Source: an uncultured Hyphomicrobiales bacterium (lineage in GTDB: Bacteria; Pseudomonadota; Alphaproteobacteria; Rhizobiales; Ancalomicrobiaceae). From it: a DNA stretch of 64,000 bases. Both the position numbers and the translations under genes were made by a program. The stretch spans positions 25,544-89,543 of the forward strand of contig CAIYYN010000051.1 of assembly GCA_903930435.1 (NCBI GenBank), given 5' to 3'. The notes beneath the pieces were generated by a model, which saw only the letters and a program-made list of their open reading frames with translations, did no database searches and had not been told where the DNA came from. This document shows positions 50,355 through 59,607 of the stretch, in pieces. Position 1 is the stretch's first letter, and each line of letters opens with the position of its first letter.

Positions 50355-51188
50355 TCAACTCACGCCCAGCATCCATGCGCCGCGCGCAGTCACCACGATC
50401 CCCATGATGAGCACGAGGCTGCCGGAGAGATAGGGCAGGCGGTTCGCCCAGGCGCTGAAGCCGGACCAACTGCTTTCGGCCTTGCGTGCGCCCCAGGCCG
50501 CCACGACGCCGACACTGACGAGCGTGATGGCAAGCCCGAATGAGAAAGCCCCCACCATCGCCATGCCGAGTGTCACGGCCTTCAATTGCAGGCAAATGAG
50601 CAAGACGGCAATCGCTGCGGGACAAGGCAGCAAGCCGCCAGTGAAGCCGAACCAGAGTATTTCAGCGTTCGTGACCGAACTGCGCCCAGCAAATTTCGCC
50701 TCGATCTCCCGCCGGTGTGCGGCCGCATGGGCGTCCTCATCGTCGTGATCATGATCATCATGCATGGCGTGTGCGTGGTCATGGTCGTCATGTGCATGGT
50801 CATGATCGTGATGATGGGCGTGATCGGCGTGGTCGTGCCCATGTTCGCCTTCGAAGATCTGCCAGAGCAGCCGTGCGGCGAGCGCGATGATCATCAGACC
50901 CGAAATCAGCACCAGCCACGGCTCGGCCTTTTCGACAATCAGGGCATCGCCCAGTTGGAGGCCGATCACGGCCAGGGCCCAGACAATAATGGTGTGACCA
51001 ATTGCCGCAGCCAGTCCCAGCAACACCGCCTGCCAGACGGTTCCGCGAATGGCGATGATGAAAGCTGCCATCAGTGATTTCGAATGGCCGGGTTCGAGCG
51101 CATGGAGCGCGCCGAGCAGCACGGCAGCTGGCAGGTAGATCCACGGGTTGGTCGAGCCAGCCTGAATGATTTGAACGAGATCCGGCAT
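50355..51188 (-). CDS. rcnA: NicO/RcnA-type nickel/cobalt exporter
   Basis: 277 residues with about six membrane spans. HALEPGHSKSL in span 1 and GFTGGLLPCPAA later are NicO-family motifs. A cytoplasmic or loop segment at about 115-160 is extremely His/Asp-rich (some 20 histidines) and likely binds metal. The start ATG 51188 follows the regulator stop by 19 bp. It exports Ni(II) and Co(II). Confidence 0.92.
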   Translation of the reverse strand: MPDLVQIIQAGSTNPWIYLPAAVLLGALHALEPGHSKSLMAAFIIAIRGTVWQAVLLGLAAAIGHTIIVWALAVIGLQLGDALIVEKAEPWLVLISGLMIIALAARLLWQIFEGEHGHDHADHAHHHDHDHAHDDHDHAHAMHDDHDHDDEDAHAAAHRREIEAKFAGRSSVTNAEILWFGFTGGLLPCPAAIAVLLICLQLKAVTLGMAMVGAFSFGLAITLVSVGVVAAWGARKAESSWSGFSAWANRLPYLSGSLVLIMGIVVTARGAWMLGVS

Positions 51189-51207
51189 GGTGCTGTCCTG
51201 CGTGGCG

Positions 51208-51462
51208 TCAGAGATATTTGGCGAGTTGCTTGAGTTCACTGAGCATGGCGCGCGGCTCACGCTCATCGGTCAGGCAATGTTCGATATGGTCGTGGATCAG
51301 TTCTTTCTTCGCATTGCCAAGCGCGGCTTCCACAGCATGAAGCTGCTGGGCGAGATCAAGGCAAGGGCGCCCATCTTCCATCATCGCTATGACAGATCGA
51401 AGATGCCCCTCGGCGCGCTTCAGTCGCTTCAGGATGTCGGGATGGGACGTGTGCTCGGTCAT
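51208..51462 (-). CDS. CsoR/RcnR-family metal-sensing repressor
   Basis: 84 residues, all helical. Metal ligand positions read C34, H59, C63 with further His at 4, 7, 57 and 62. This Cys-His-Cys set is that of CsoR (copper) and InrS (nickel), not of E. coli RcnR (Cys-His-His). Because the gene directly precedes a NicO/RcnA exporter, nickel or cobalt sensing of the InrS type is likeliest. An operator lies just before its start, so it represses its own operon. Confidence 0.88.
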   Translation of the reverse strand: MTEHTSHPDILKRLKRAEGHLRSVIAMMEDGRPCLDLAQQLHAVEAALGNAKKELIHDHIEHCLTDEREPRAMLSELKQLAKYL

Positions 51463-51468
51463 GCAGAT

Positions 51469-51490
51469 ATCCTATCAGGGGGGATAGGAT
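51469..51490. promoter_or_regulatory. CsoR/RcnR-type operator
   Basis: ATCCTAT (51469-51475), CA plus six G (51476-51483), then ATAGGAT (51484-51490). A perfect 7-bp inverted repeat around a G-tract is the hallmark of CsoR/RcnR-family sites. It ends 7 bp upstream of the regulator start codon. Confidence 0.85.
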
Positions 51491-51720
51491 CAGTGCAAGC
51501 CGCAAAAATGAAATCGGGGTTGTGATGGGCTTCTCGCTCACAGGACCCGGAGGCCGCACCCGATGGCCGATTGCGGCAAGGTTGCCGACAGAAACGGCAT
51601 GGCTCATGGCGACAATATGGTCTAAACGGTACCTGAACAGGTCCATGACAAGCGAAATGACAGTTGGTCTCCAAACGCCCCGGGCTGGCGCATTGGAGCG
51701 CCGGAAGAAAGTCCCCCAAG

Positions 51721-52659
51721 ATGGTTGTTGGTGTGCACCAAGATGAGAAGATCAATCTCCGCGTCGAGATGGTGCTGCTCGTCGTGCTCGCGTTGATCTG
51801 GGCGACCTCCTATACGTTCATCAAGCTTGGCGTGGCGACGATCCCGCCGATCACGTTGATTGCAGGGCGCACGTTGATTGCCGGGGGCGTGTTGCTGGTC
51901 GTCTTGTGGATGCGCGGTATCGCCATGCCGATGGACAGAGCCATCTGGCGACGGTTCTTTCTTCAGGCTTGCCTCAACAGTGTCGTGCCCTTCACGCTGA
52001 TTGCCTGGGCCGAGCAATCAGTCGATGCCGATCTCGCCGTCATCCTCAATGCGACGACGCCGATCTTCACCTTTCTGTCCGCCGTTTTTGTGACGCGCCA
52101 TGAGCATGTCACGCTGCGCGCCGGTCTTGGCGTTGCCTTTGGCCTGGCTGGTGTCACGATCATTGTCGGGTTTGACGCCCTCGGCGGGATCGGCCGCGAA
52201 ATCTGGTCACAGTTGGCCATTGTGCTCTCAACCATCTGCTACGCAGCAGCTGTCATTTACGGTCAGTCGTTCAAGGGGGTCGATTCCATGATTCCGGCTG
52301 CAGGCTCGCTCATGGCGGGAGCCGTGATCCTGACGCCTCTGTCGCTGATCGTAGATCGTCCGTGGACGCTCCATCCCTCGATGACCTCGATCTGGGCACT
52401 GGTCTGCCTTTCTGTCATCTCGACGGCCCTCGCGCTGGTCATCTATTTCCGGCTGATGAAGACCATCGGACCGGTTCGCGCGACATCGCAGGCCTTCCTC
52501 AGGGTTCCCTTCGGCGTTGCGCTGGGAGCCTTCGCCCTCGGGGAATCGCTGAACTGGACGGCGTGGGTCGGCTTTATCTGCGTGCTTGTCGGTGTTGGGG
52601 CCATGACGTTGGGTCCGGTCGGAGGCGCGAAGCCATCCGCTGCCGGAAAGGCTGCATAA
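51721..52659 (+). CDS. EamA-family (DMT) transporter
   Basis: 312 residues, ten membrane spans in two EamA repeats (LIWATSYTFIKLGVATIPP and later ALALVIYFRLMKTIGPVRAT). Drug/metabolite transporters of this kind export amino acids or purines; substrate unknown. ATG 51721 was chosen; ribosome-site support is weak. The longer frame from 51664 adds a hydrophilic tail with no conserved sequence. Confidence 0.87.
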   Translation: MVVGVHQDEKINLRVEMVLLVVLALIWATSYTFIKLGVATIPPITLIAGRTLIAGGVLLVVLWMRGIAMPMDRAIWRRFFLQACLNSVVPFTLIAWAEQSVDADLAVILNATTPIFTFLSAVFVTRHEHVTLRAGLGVAFGLAGVTIIVGFDALGGIGREIWSQLAIVLSTICYAAAVIYGQSFKGVDSMIPAAGSLMAGAVILTPLSLIVDRPWTLHPSMTSIWALVCLSVISTALALVIYFRLMKTIGPVRATSQAFLRVPFGVALGAFALGESLNWTAWVGFICVLVGVGAMTLGPVGGAKPSAAGKAA

Positions 52660-52776
52660 GGCGGACTTGCCTCACTTCACACGTACCCATTCGCAAAAGG
52701 CAGGATTTGGGGTAAGTCTGTTGCCTGGTGCCCCCGTGTTCAGGGCCAAGAACCGACGATTGAGAGATCCCATTCC

Positions 52777-54039
52777 ATGACTTTGGCGAGTCCCGACAGC
52801 CTGACCGGTACACCTTCAGCCATTCCGATGCTGCATGGCATCATGAAGGAAGCGGAGACGCAGCCCAAGCGTGACGCGAAGCCCTCGCTCATCGGCATGA
52901 ACCGGGATGAGATCGGCATAGCCTTGCGTGGGATCGGCCTTGAAGATCGCCAGATTCGCATGCGTACCGCGCAACTCTGGCACTGGATGTATTTGCGCGG
53001 TGCATCCTCCTTTGATCAGATGACCAATGTCTCCAAGGACATGCGGGTCCAGCTGGAACAACATTTCGCGATTGGCAGGCCGGAGATCGTCACGGAACAG
53101 GTCTCGGTGGATGGTACACGCAAGTGGCTGCTGCGCTTTCCGCCGCGTGGAGCAGGGCGGCCGGTCGAGGTCGAAACCGTCTATATCCCCGAGGAAGGGC
53201 GTGGCACGCTTTGCGTCTCGTCGCAGGTGGGCTGCACCCTGACCTGCTCCTTCTGCCATACCGGTACACAGAAGCTGGTACGCAACCTGACGGCGGAAGA
53301 AATCGTCGGCCAAATCATGGTGGCGCGTGACCGGTTGGGCGACTTTCCGCTCGCGACCTCCACCGATCCGAAGGCGGCTGTTCCCTCGGAGGGTCGGCTT
53401 GTATCGAACATTGTCATGATGGGCATGGGCGAGCCCTTGCTGAATTTCGAGGCTGTGCGCGATGCCTTGCAGGTGGCGATGGACGGCGATGGCCTGTCGC
53501 TGTCACGTCGCCGGATCACCTTGTCGACATCCGGGGTCGTTCCGATGATCCCGCGCGCTGGTGCCGAGATTGGCACCTTGCTCGCGATTTCGCTCCATGC
53601 CGTGCGTGACGATCTGCGCGACGAGCTTGTGCCCCTGAACCGGCGCTACAAGATTGCCGAACTCATGGACGCCTGTCGTGAGTATCCGGGACTGTCGAAC
53701 GCCCGGCGAATCACTTTCGAATATGTGATGCTGGCCGGTGTCAATGATTCGGTTGCCGATGCGCGCGAACTCGTCCGTCTCCTGAAGGGCATTCCGGCCA
53801 AGATCAATCTGATCCCCTTCAATCCCTGGCCCGGATCTCAATATGAATGTTCCGACTGGGACACGATTGAAACCTTCGCCGAAGTCGTCAATCGGGCGGG
53901 TTACGCCAGTCCGATTCGCACGCCGCGTGGTCGCGATATTCTTGCGGCCTGCGGACAATTGAAATCGGCTTCCGAGAAAATGCGCGCCACCGAACGGCTC
54001 GCTCTTGCGGCCATGGTTGGTGGCAATGGTGAAGACTGA
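52777..54039 (+). CDS. rlmN: 23S rRNA/tRNA adenine-C2 methyltransferase RlmN
   Basis: 420 residues. The radical-SAM cysteines are C153, C157 and C160 in [13 protein letters not shown], and the methylated cysteine near the end is in [20 protein letters not shown] and [18 protein letters not shown] are RlmN motifs. It methylates A2503 of 23S rRNA and A37 of some tRNAs. Two membrane-protein genes follow. Confidence 0.97.
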   Translation: MTLASPDSLTGTPSAIPMLHGIMKEAETQPKRDAKPSLIGMNRDEIGIALRGIGLEDRQIRMRTAQLWHWMYLRGASSFDQMTNVSKDMRVQLEQHFAIGRPEIVTEQVSVDGTRKWLLRFPPRGAGRPVEVETVYIPEEGRGTLCVSSQVGCTLTCSFCHTGTQKLVRNLTAEEIVGQIMVARDRLGDFPLATSTDPKAAVPSEGRLVSNIVMMGMGEPLLNFEAVRDALQVAMDGDGLSLSRRRITLSTSGVVPMIPRAGAEIGTLLAISLHAVRDDLRDELVPLNRRYKIAELMDACREYPGLSNARRITFEYVMLAGVNDSVADARELVRLLKGIPAKINLIPFNPWPGSQYECSDWDTIETFAEVVNRAGYASPIRTPRGRDILAACGQLKSASEKMRATERLALAAMVGGNGED

Positions 54040-54129
54040 ACCAGTGCTGACGCTTCTATAACCTTGGCATTTTGCCCGACTTCGGTATGGTCGCACAAAC
54101 GGTTCGCTTCCCAAGTCCGGTATCGATCG

Positions 54130-54612
54130 ATGACCCAGTCTGGTTCCAGCCGCCCAAATAGGCCGACCTCGTCAGCAGTTGCAGGCGGACGGCTGGGGAA
54201 GATCATTCGCGGATATGTCGGGGCATGTTTCGTTGCCGCATGGGCCCTGCCATTTGGCTTGATTTTGGAAGATGTCCTATCCGGGCATCATATCGGCGGG
54301 CGGTTTTCTGATTTTGGCGTTGTTGTCGGGGGAATTTTTGTTGTGGTGCTCGTGAGTGCAGCTCCACTTGCGACGGCGGCGATCATGATTGCTGAATCGA
54401 TTGTGATCCGGGCAATCGCTTATTATCTTGCCTTTGGTGCCTTCATCGGGTTGATCATTGAACTGGGTGCAATCCTGCTTGTCGGCCCATCGCCCAAAAC
54501 GCTCAACGTTCCACTGTTGCTTCTGGTCGCAATCGTTGGCGCACTGGCCGGTGCCGTCTACTGGTTCCTTGCGGTTCGCCAGACCCGACCTGCCGACCCG
54601 AAAGTTGAGTGA
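54130..54612 (+). CDS. Four-span membrane protein, unknown function (first of pair)
   Basis: 160 residues with four predicted membrane spans. Motif SIVIRAIAYYLAFGAFIGL followed by LAGAVYWFLAVRQTR at the end. ATG 54130 is the first start after the intergenic region. Its stop overlaps the next gene start (TGATG). It is related to the next protein. No family recognised. Confidence 0.7.
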   Translation: MTQSGSSRPNRPTSSAVAGGRLGKIIRGYVGACFVAAWALPFGLILEDVLSGHHIGGRFSDFGVVVGGIFVVVLVSAAPLATAAIMIAESIVIRAIAYYLAFGAFIGLIIELGAILLVGPSPKTLNVPLLLLVAIVGALAGAVYWFLAVRQTRPADPKVE

Positions 54613-55106
54613 TGGCTGATACGGGCGGTATCCCGCTTTTCCTGACGATCCTGTGGCGCCTGATCGTCGTGACGACAGGCTTTTGTGTCGCGATTGTTGC
54701 GGCAGGCCTTGTCCTTGCCTGGGCAATCGGACACGACCTCGCGAATTCCGTTTTTCTGGGGCCTCAGCCGATCCTGTTAAGTCATCTGATCAGGAGTGTC
54801 GCCCTTGCGGCGGCCTTTGCAGGCATCAGTTTCATCCCTTGGGTCATCGGAACGATCATCGCCGAACTGCTGCAGTTTCGCTCGATTTACTATCACCTCG
54901 GGCTTGGCGCACTCTGCGGGGCCGCAGCCACGATCTTTCATCCGATCGGCGACAATCGGTCGTTTCAGGTCGCCGTTGCCACCGGACTGGTGGCCGGTGG
55001 CGTCTATTGGCTGATTGCCGGGCGTCGCGCCGGCAACTGGTGGCCTCGTCATGTCCCGACGCTGCGTCAGGCAATGCCGCCGCCGCCTCCACCGCCGGTC
55101 CCTTGA
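54612..55106 (+). CDS. Four-span membrane protein, unknown function (second of pair)
   Basis: 164 residues, four membrane spans, from ATG 54612. It repeats the preceding protein's pattern: GTIIAELLQFRSIYYHLGLG matches the AES-IRAIAYYLAFG segment, and VAGGVYWLIAGRRAG matches its end, so the two are ancient tandem paralogues. It ends in a run of nine prolines (PPPPPPPVP). The overlap implies coupled translation. Confidence 0.7.
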   Translation: MADTGGIPLFLTILWRLIVVTTGFCVAIVAAGLVLAWAIGHDLANSVFLGPQPILLSHLIRSVALAAAFAGISFIPWVIGTIIAELLQFRSIYYHLGLGALCGAAATIFHPIGDNRSFQVAVATGLVAGGVYWLIAGRRAGNWWPRHVPTLRQAMPPPPPPPVP

Positions 55107-55122
55107 GAAAGTCCATCCCTCA

Positions 55123-56004
55123 ATGACAACGCATTCGAAGGCTGTTCTTGTCATCACGTCGCAGGTCACGCGCGGGTCTGTTGGTGGACGCGGCGCAGTT
55201 TTTGCGCTCGAACGGCTGGGGTTTCCTGTCTGGTTCGTACCGACCATCCTTTTGCCCTGGCACCCCGGTCAAGGACGCGGCACGCGCATCGTTACGCCCG
55301 CAGAGCAGTTCGCAGGCTTCATCGACGATCTCGTCGCCTCGCCAAAACTGGGCGAGATCGGGGCCGTTTTGACAGGCTATTTCGGCTCGCCTGAAGCAGT
55401 GCTTGCCACGGCCCGGCTTGTCGCGGCGGTCAAGGCGCACAATCCCGCTGCCATATACCTGTGCGACCCCGTGATGGGCGACATGCGGCCTGATGATACC
55501 GGCGGCCTCTATATCGCCGAGGCAACGGCTGTTGCCATTCGCGATCATCTCGTGCCCTTGGCCGATGCCATCACCCCGAACCGGTTCGAGGTTGGCTGGC
55601 TGAGTGGTCAGAAGGTTACGACAACGACTGAGGCCATCGCCGCCGCCCGGTCTCTGTCGCCTGCGACGACCCTCGTGACATCTGCTCCCGCCATGATGGC
55701 AAATGCAATTGCGACTTTGCTGGTCGAGGAGAAGTCCGCCGTTCAGGCCGAACATCCGCTCATCGCAGGCGCGCCCAACGGCACGGGAGACCTCTTCGCC
55801 GCGCTCTATCTCGCCCATCTGATGCGCGGAGGATCCCCGGTGAAGGCGCTGGAGCGCGCCGCCAGCAGCGTCTTTGACATGGTTGCCCGCTCGGTCCGGG
55901 CCGGCGCGGATGAATTGACGCTGGCCGCGGAACAGGATGTGCTCGAACAGTCGCTCGCAAGCGTGACAATGCGCACGATCGGCGAAGTCCGGCGCGTGAA
56001 ATAG
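55123..56004 (+). CDS. pdxY: Pyridoxal kinase (PdxY/PdxK family)
   Basis: 293 residues from ATG 55123. VLVITSQVTRGSVGGRGAVF binds substrate, and the anion hole/catalytic Asp are in PNGTGDLFAALYLAHLMRG. IYLCDPVMGD is the ATP-site strand. It phosphorylates pyridoxal in B6 salvage. It closes the rlmN-side group; an AT-rich island starts about 250 bp further on. Confidence 0.9.
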   Translation: MTTHSKAVLVITSQVTRGSVGGRGAVFALERLGFPVWFVPTILLPWHPGQGRGTRIVTPAEQFAGFIDDLVASPKLGEIGAVLTGYFGSPEAVLATARLVAAVKAHNPAAIYLCDPVMGDMRPDDTGGLYIAEATAVAIRDHLVPLADAITPNRFEVGWLSGQKVTTTTEAIAAARSLSPATTLVTSAPAMMANAIATLLVEEKSAVQAEHPLIAGAPNGTGDLFAALYLAHLMRGGSPVKALERAASSVFDMVARSVRAGADELTLAAEQDVLEQSLASVTMRTIGEVRRVK

Positions 56005-56591
56005 GGTTGGTTTTGCCCCCTCATTCACGTCGCGATCGACCCCGTAAGGTGAAAAGAGCCAAATTGACGGCGCTCAGCATGTGTCGCCTTCTCCCCTTGC
56101 GGGAGAAGGTGGGCGAAGCCCGGATGAGGGGTCTCCTTGCCAAATGCCTCTCCTCCGCGAAACGATCTTCCCCCTTGCGACCAATTCCTCGCTTTACCCC
56201 GAGATCAACCCGTCGCATGACTAGGGCTTATCAAGGGTGCAGGTCGGCAAACTGAATTGTTGATATCATATTCATCTTGCGTCATTTGCCTGCTCCCTTC
56301 TCGTCGATGCGAGCCTCGCGGATAGGCAAAATTTGTTTCTCAAAATATCCGAAGATTTTCGCAAAAATTTTTTACACACGAAGGGATTGTAACAAAGAGG
56401 ATTTTCGAAAATCGGGGCCGGCGACGCCAGCGTGTATGGGCAAAAGTGGGTTGACAGAGGTGAAGGGTTGTATAGTATTCGAGACAGATAAATAAGTACA
56501 TATTATGTATAATTTGAATAGTGATCAATAAATTTGATTTTTTGTTGCAAATCCTGAATGGAAGTGGATCAAAAAATAGAGGATTCTAGAA
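56005..56591. other. Intergenic junction into an AT-rich island
   Basis: The left half carries a dispersed-type hairpin repeat (56087-56131). From about 56240 base composition falls sharply to A/T, with long A and T runs, and this continues through the next gene. No gene is seen in the 587 bp; the right part supplies AGAGGA and the GTG of the orphan gene. Confidence 0.5.
56087..56131. repeat. REP-like palindromic intergenic element
   Basis: CCTTCTCCC (56087-56095) pairs with GGGAGAAGG (56101-56109), followed by a second small hairpin GGGC-GAA-GCCC (56111-56121) and CGGATGAGGG. This sequence type is a widely dispersed intergenic repeat in alphaproteobacteria. Only one copy is seen in this window. 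Confidence 0.6.
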
Positions 56592-57125
56592 GTGAGCCAA
56601 CAGGAAGATGAGATTGCACGATTTGTAATAACTTCGACAAGTGCGAAGGACAATGCATTGGGAATGACGCTATTAACGGGATGGGGTGCGCCTACAGAAT
56701 TTGGCGGAAAGCAGCATTTTGTAGTTAAATTTGCTGGTCTGGCTGGTGAATTGAAGGTATTTTGTGCCTACATAGAATTTACCCCAGATAATAGCAAACA
56801 TTTAATCTGGGAGATAGGTACTATCATAAGTATTAATCGCGTGAACATCCAAATTGACAAATACATTAATGAGAATCCGAGAATAAAAATGACCCGTGAA
56901 CTGTTTCTTGAAAGTTTGATTGGTCTTTTGTTGAGATGGAAACGTACTCAAGCACGACTTGAGAATCCCAAAATTTTAGATTGGTACAAAAATAATAATG
57001 AAAATATAATAAAATATAATATTTACGATATAGAAGGTGATAAGTTGGATAGACTTGCGGAAGGTTTATTGAAAATTAGAAGCTCCAGCGAGCTGCCGTT
57101 ATGGCTAAAGGTAGTTAGTGAATGA
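56592..57125 (+). CDS. AT-rich orphan gene of unknown function
   Basis: 177 residues from GTG 56592, with AGAGGA 8 bp upstream. Soluble, mixed alpha/beta, with no signal peptide and no membrane span. Features are GWGAPTEFGGKQHFVVKFAG, a long charged helix region and many Asn, Ile and Lys. Codon use (AAT, AAA, TTA, ATA) is unlike every neighbour, a sign of recent transfer. No family recognised. Its neighbours are housekeeping genes, so it looks like cargo of a small island. Confidence 0.65.
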   Translation: MSQQEDEIARFVITSTSAKDNALGMTLLTGWGAPTEFGGKQHFVVKFAGLAGELKVFCAYIEFTPDNSKHLIWEIGTIISINRVNIQIDKYINENPRIKMTRELFLESLIGLLLRWKRTQARLENPKILDWYKNNNENIIKYNIYDIEGDKLDRLAEGLLKIRSSSELPLWLKVVSE

Positions 57126-57269
57126 TATTTACTGACGGAAGAAAGAAAAATATTATGTTTGTAGTCCAGAATTACGTATTAAAATCCATTGCTTGTTATA
57201 AACAGCAATGGAATATACGAGCTGTTGTTCCGAGTATGATTTCTAGGGCTCGGCACCAGAGGACCAGCC

Positions 57270-58322
57270 ATGCAGAAGACCAATTCGGGCAATTTTTTTG
57301 AGGATTTCCGTCTCGGGCAGGTGATCCGCCATGCGACGCCGCGCACGATCACGGAAGGCGACGTGTCGCTTTACACCGCGCTCTATGGCACGCGGTTCGC
57401 GGTTCAGTCCTCGGATGCCTTTGCCAGATCCGTCGGCTATAAACGTGCGCCGATTGATGATCTGCTCGTGTTCCACATCGTCTTCGGCAAGACGGTGCCG
57501 GATATTTCGCTCAATGCCGTCGCCAATCTCGGTTATGCCGAGTGCCGCTTCCACGGACCCGTCTATCCCGGCGCGACCCTGTCGACAGTCTCCGAAGTCA
57601 TTGGCCTCAAGGAAAATTCCAACCGGAAAACCGGCGTCGTCTATGTTCGCTCAACCGGCTCGGATGAGACGGGACGGATCGTGCTCGACTATGTGCGCTG
57701 GGTCATGGTCAGAAAGCGGGACGAAGCCGCTGTCATCGCTGAGGAGCGGGTGCCGGAGCTGGCCTCGGTTGTTGCGCCAGAGCCGTTTGCGGCTTCCTGT
57801 CCGGCAATCGATACGGCGGCCTGGGATAATGATCTCGCAGGTAGTCGGCATCGCTGGGGCGACTACGCAGTTGGCGAACGGATCGACCACGTGGACGGCA
57901 TGACAGTCGAGGAAGCCGAGCATCAGATCGCGACGCGGTCATTTCAAAACACTGCCAAGGTGCATTTCAATCAATGGGCTGAAGGGCAGGGCCGTTTTGG
58001 CCGCCGGTTGATCTATGGCGGCCATGTCATCAGCCTGGCCCGAGCGCTATCGTTCAACGGGCTCGGCAATGCGTTCCACATCGCGGCCATCAACGCCGGT
58101 CGCCATGTGGCGCCGCTGTTTGCCGGCAAGACCGTGTTTGCCTGGTCGGAAGTGCTGGATACCATTGAATTGCCCGGCAGAAGCGATGTCGGCGCGCTGC
58201 GTGTCCGAACCATCGCCACTTCGGACCAGCCCTGCCACGATTTCCCCGGTCGACTGGCCGACGGGAATTATGACGCGAGCGTCATCCTTGATCTCGATTA
58301 TTGGGTTATCATGCCCCGATAA
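57270..58322 (+). CDS. mch: Mesaconyl-CoA hydratase (double hot-dog MaoC family)
   Basis: 350 residues, two hot-dog halves. NSGNFFEDFRLGQVIRHATP, TEGDVSLYTALYGTRF and LLVFHIVFGKTVPDISLNAV are near-identical in kind to the mesaconyl-C1-CoA hydratase of the ethylmalonyl-CoA pathway. It hydrates mesaconyl-CoA to beta-methylmalyl-CoA, part of acetyl-CoA assimilation. In relatives mcl1, encoding the next enzyme, is often directly upstream, but here the AT-rich gene is there instead. sdh genes follow, as in Rhodobacter. Confidence 0.9.
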   Translation: MQKTNSGNFFEDFRLGQVIRHATPRTITEGDVSLYTALYGTRFAVQSSDAFARSVGYKRAPIDDLLVFHIVFGKTVPDISLNAVANLGYAECRFHGPVYPGATLSTVSEVIGLKENSNRKTGVVYVRSTGSDETGRIVLDYVRWVMVRKRDEAAVIAEERVPELASVVAPEPFAASCPAIDTAAWDNDLAGSRHRWGDYAVGERIDHVDGMTVEEAEHQIATRSFQNTAKVHFNQWAEGQGRFGRRLIYGGHVISLARALSFNGLGNAFHIAAINAGRHVAPLFAGKTVFAWSEVLDTIELPGRSDVGALRVRTIATSDQPCHDFPGRLADGNYDASVILDLDYWVIMPR

Positions 58323-58334
58323 GGGAGTGCTGGC

Positions 58335-58850
58335 ATGATGATGATCGAGATCTACCGGATGTTGGCGCGTTACAACGCCTGGGCAAACACGCGTGTTTAC
58401 GATGCGGCGGCCCAATTGGCAGATGCCGACTATCGCGCGGATCACGGTGCATTCTTTGGCTCCCTGCATCGCACCCTAAATCATCTGATTGTGGCCGATC
58501 GCGCCTGGATGAAGCGGTTTACCGGCGTAGGCGACCCGCCGCTGGCGCTCGATGCCGTGCCCTATGATGATTTCGCCAGCCTGCGCGCGGCCCGCGTGGC
58601 TGAGGATGCGCGCATCTGCGACTGGCTTGATGGCATGGATGACACCGGTCTGAGCGCAACCTTCACCTATCGCTCGGTTGTCAATCCGATGGACGTGACG
58701 CAACCCTTCGCGCCAGCGCTGTCGCATTTCTTCAATCACCAGACCCACCATCGCGGTCAGGCCCACACGATCCTGACCCGAATCACCGGCGATGCGCCAT
58801 CGCTGGATCTTGTGTACTTCCAGCGCCAGACCGGGATTGGCCTCGCATGA
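58335..58850 (+). CDS. DinB-family protein
   Basis: 171 residues, a four-helix bundle. Metal-binding histidines are H50 in LNHLI and H135 and H139 in FNHQTHHRGQ, the DinB/YfiT pattern. The substrate is unknown; many use a thiol cofactor. It begins 12 bp after mch and overlaps the next gene by 4 bp. Confidence 0.88.
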   Translation: MMMIEIYRMLARYNAWANTRVYDAAAQLADADYRADHGAFFGSLHRTLNHLIVADRAWMKRFTGVGDPPLALDAVPYDDFASLRAARVAEDARICDWLDGMDDTGLSATFTYRSVVNPMDVTQPFAPALSHFFNHQTHHRGQAHTILTRITGDAPSLDLVYFQRQTGIGLA

Positions 58851-59449
58851 CATTGCGATTGCCCAGGGATACGGTCTTGCTGCTCGTTGACTGGCAGTAC
58901 GCCATTGATCACCCGAAATGGGGCCGCCGAAACAACCCGGATGCCGAGATCAGGGCCGCTGCTCTGCTAAACCAGTGGCGCGAGATTGGTCTTCCGGTCA
59001 TCCACATCAGACATGATTCCACAGATCCCGCGTCACCGTATCGGCCCGGCCAGCCGGGAAACGCGTTCAAGCCAGAAGCCGCGCCCCTTGAAACCGAGCG
59101 CGTGATTGCCAAGTCGACGACCAGCGCCTTTGTGGGCACCCAGCTGGAGGACGTGCTTGAGGCCGGTGGACATACGACCATCGTCGTGTCAGGTGTCCTG
59201 ACGCAGAACTCCGTCGAAGCAACCGTCCGCCATGCGGGTAACCTCGGCTTTCGCGTCATTGTCGCCGAGGATGCGTGCGCTGCAACAGACGTGCTCGATC
59301 TCCTCGGACGCGTATGGTCTGCGGACGACGTCCACGCCCTCAGCCTCGCCAATCTGCACGAAGAATATGCTGACATCAGCGATTCATCGAAAATTGTTAA
59401 TGCTATTGTGAGATGGCGTAAGGCAATTGATAAACCAGTCCCGCGCTGA
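58847..59449 (+). CDS. Isochorismatase-like cysteine-hydrolase family protein
   Basis: 200 residues. D15 in LLLVDWQ and K89 in VIAKSTTSAF are the family's catalytic Asp and Lys. The usual Cys is replaced by Ser (S122 in VLTQNSVEATVRHA). The cis-peptide region and fold are kept. Either a known Ser variant of this family or an inactive or altered enzyme. ATG 58847 overlaps the DinB stop (ATGA). Confidence 0.85.
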   Translation: MTLRLPRDTVLLLVDWQYAIDHPKWGRRNNPDAEIRAAALLNQWREIGLPVIHIRHDSTDPASPYRPGQPGNAFKPEAAPLETERVIAKSTTSAFVGTQLEDVLEAGGHTTIVVSGVLTQNSVEATVRHAGNLGFRVIVAEDACAATDVLDLLGRVWSADDVHALSLANLHEEYADISDSSKIVNAIVRWRKAIDKPVPR

Positions 59450-59607
59450 TCCGGCTCTAGTCCATTTGTCCCTTTTGACGCAGGGCAGCAATCTGGTTTA
59501 GAACCTGTTCACGCGCCGATCCTGCCATATGTACCGTGGCAGATATTCTCTCGTTTGCGCGCCTGTCGCGCGCTGATACGCCGGAACACCGGGCTTTAAG
59601 AGGGCAC

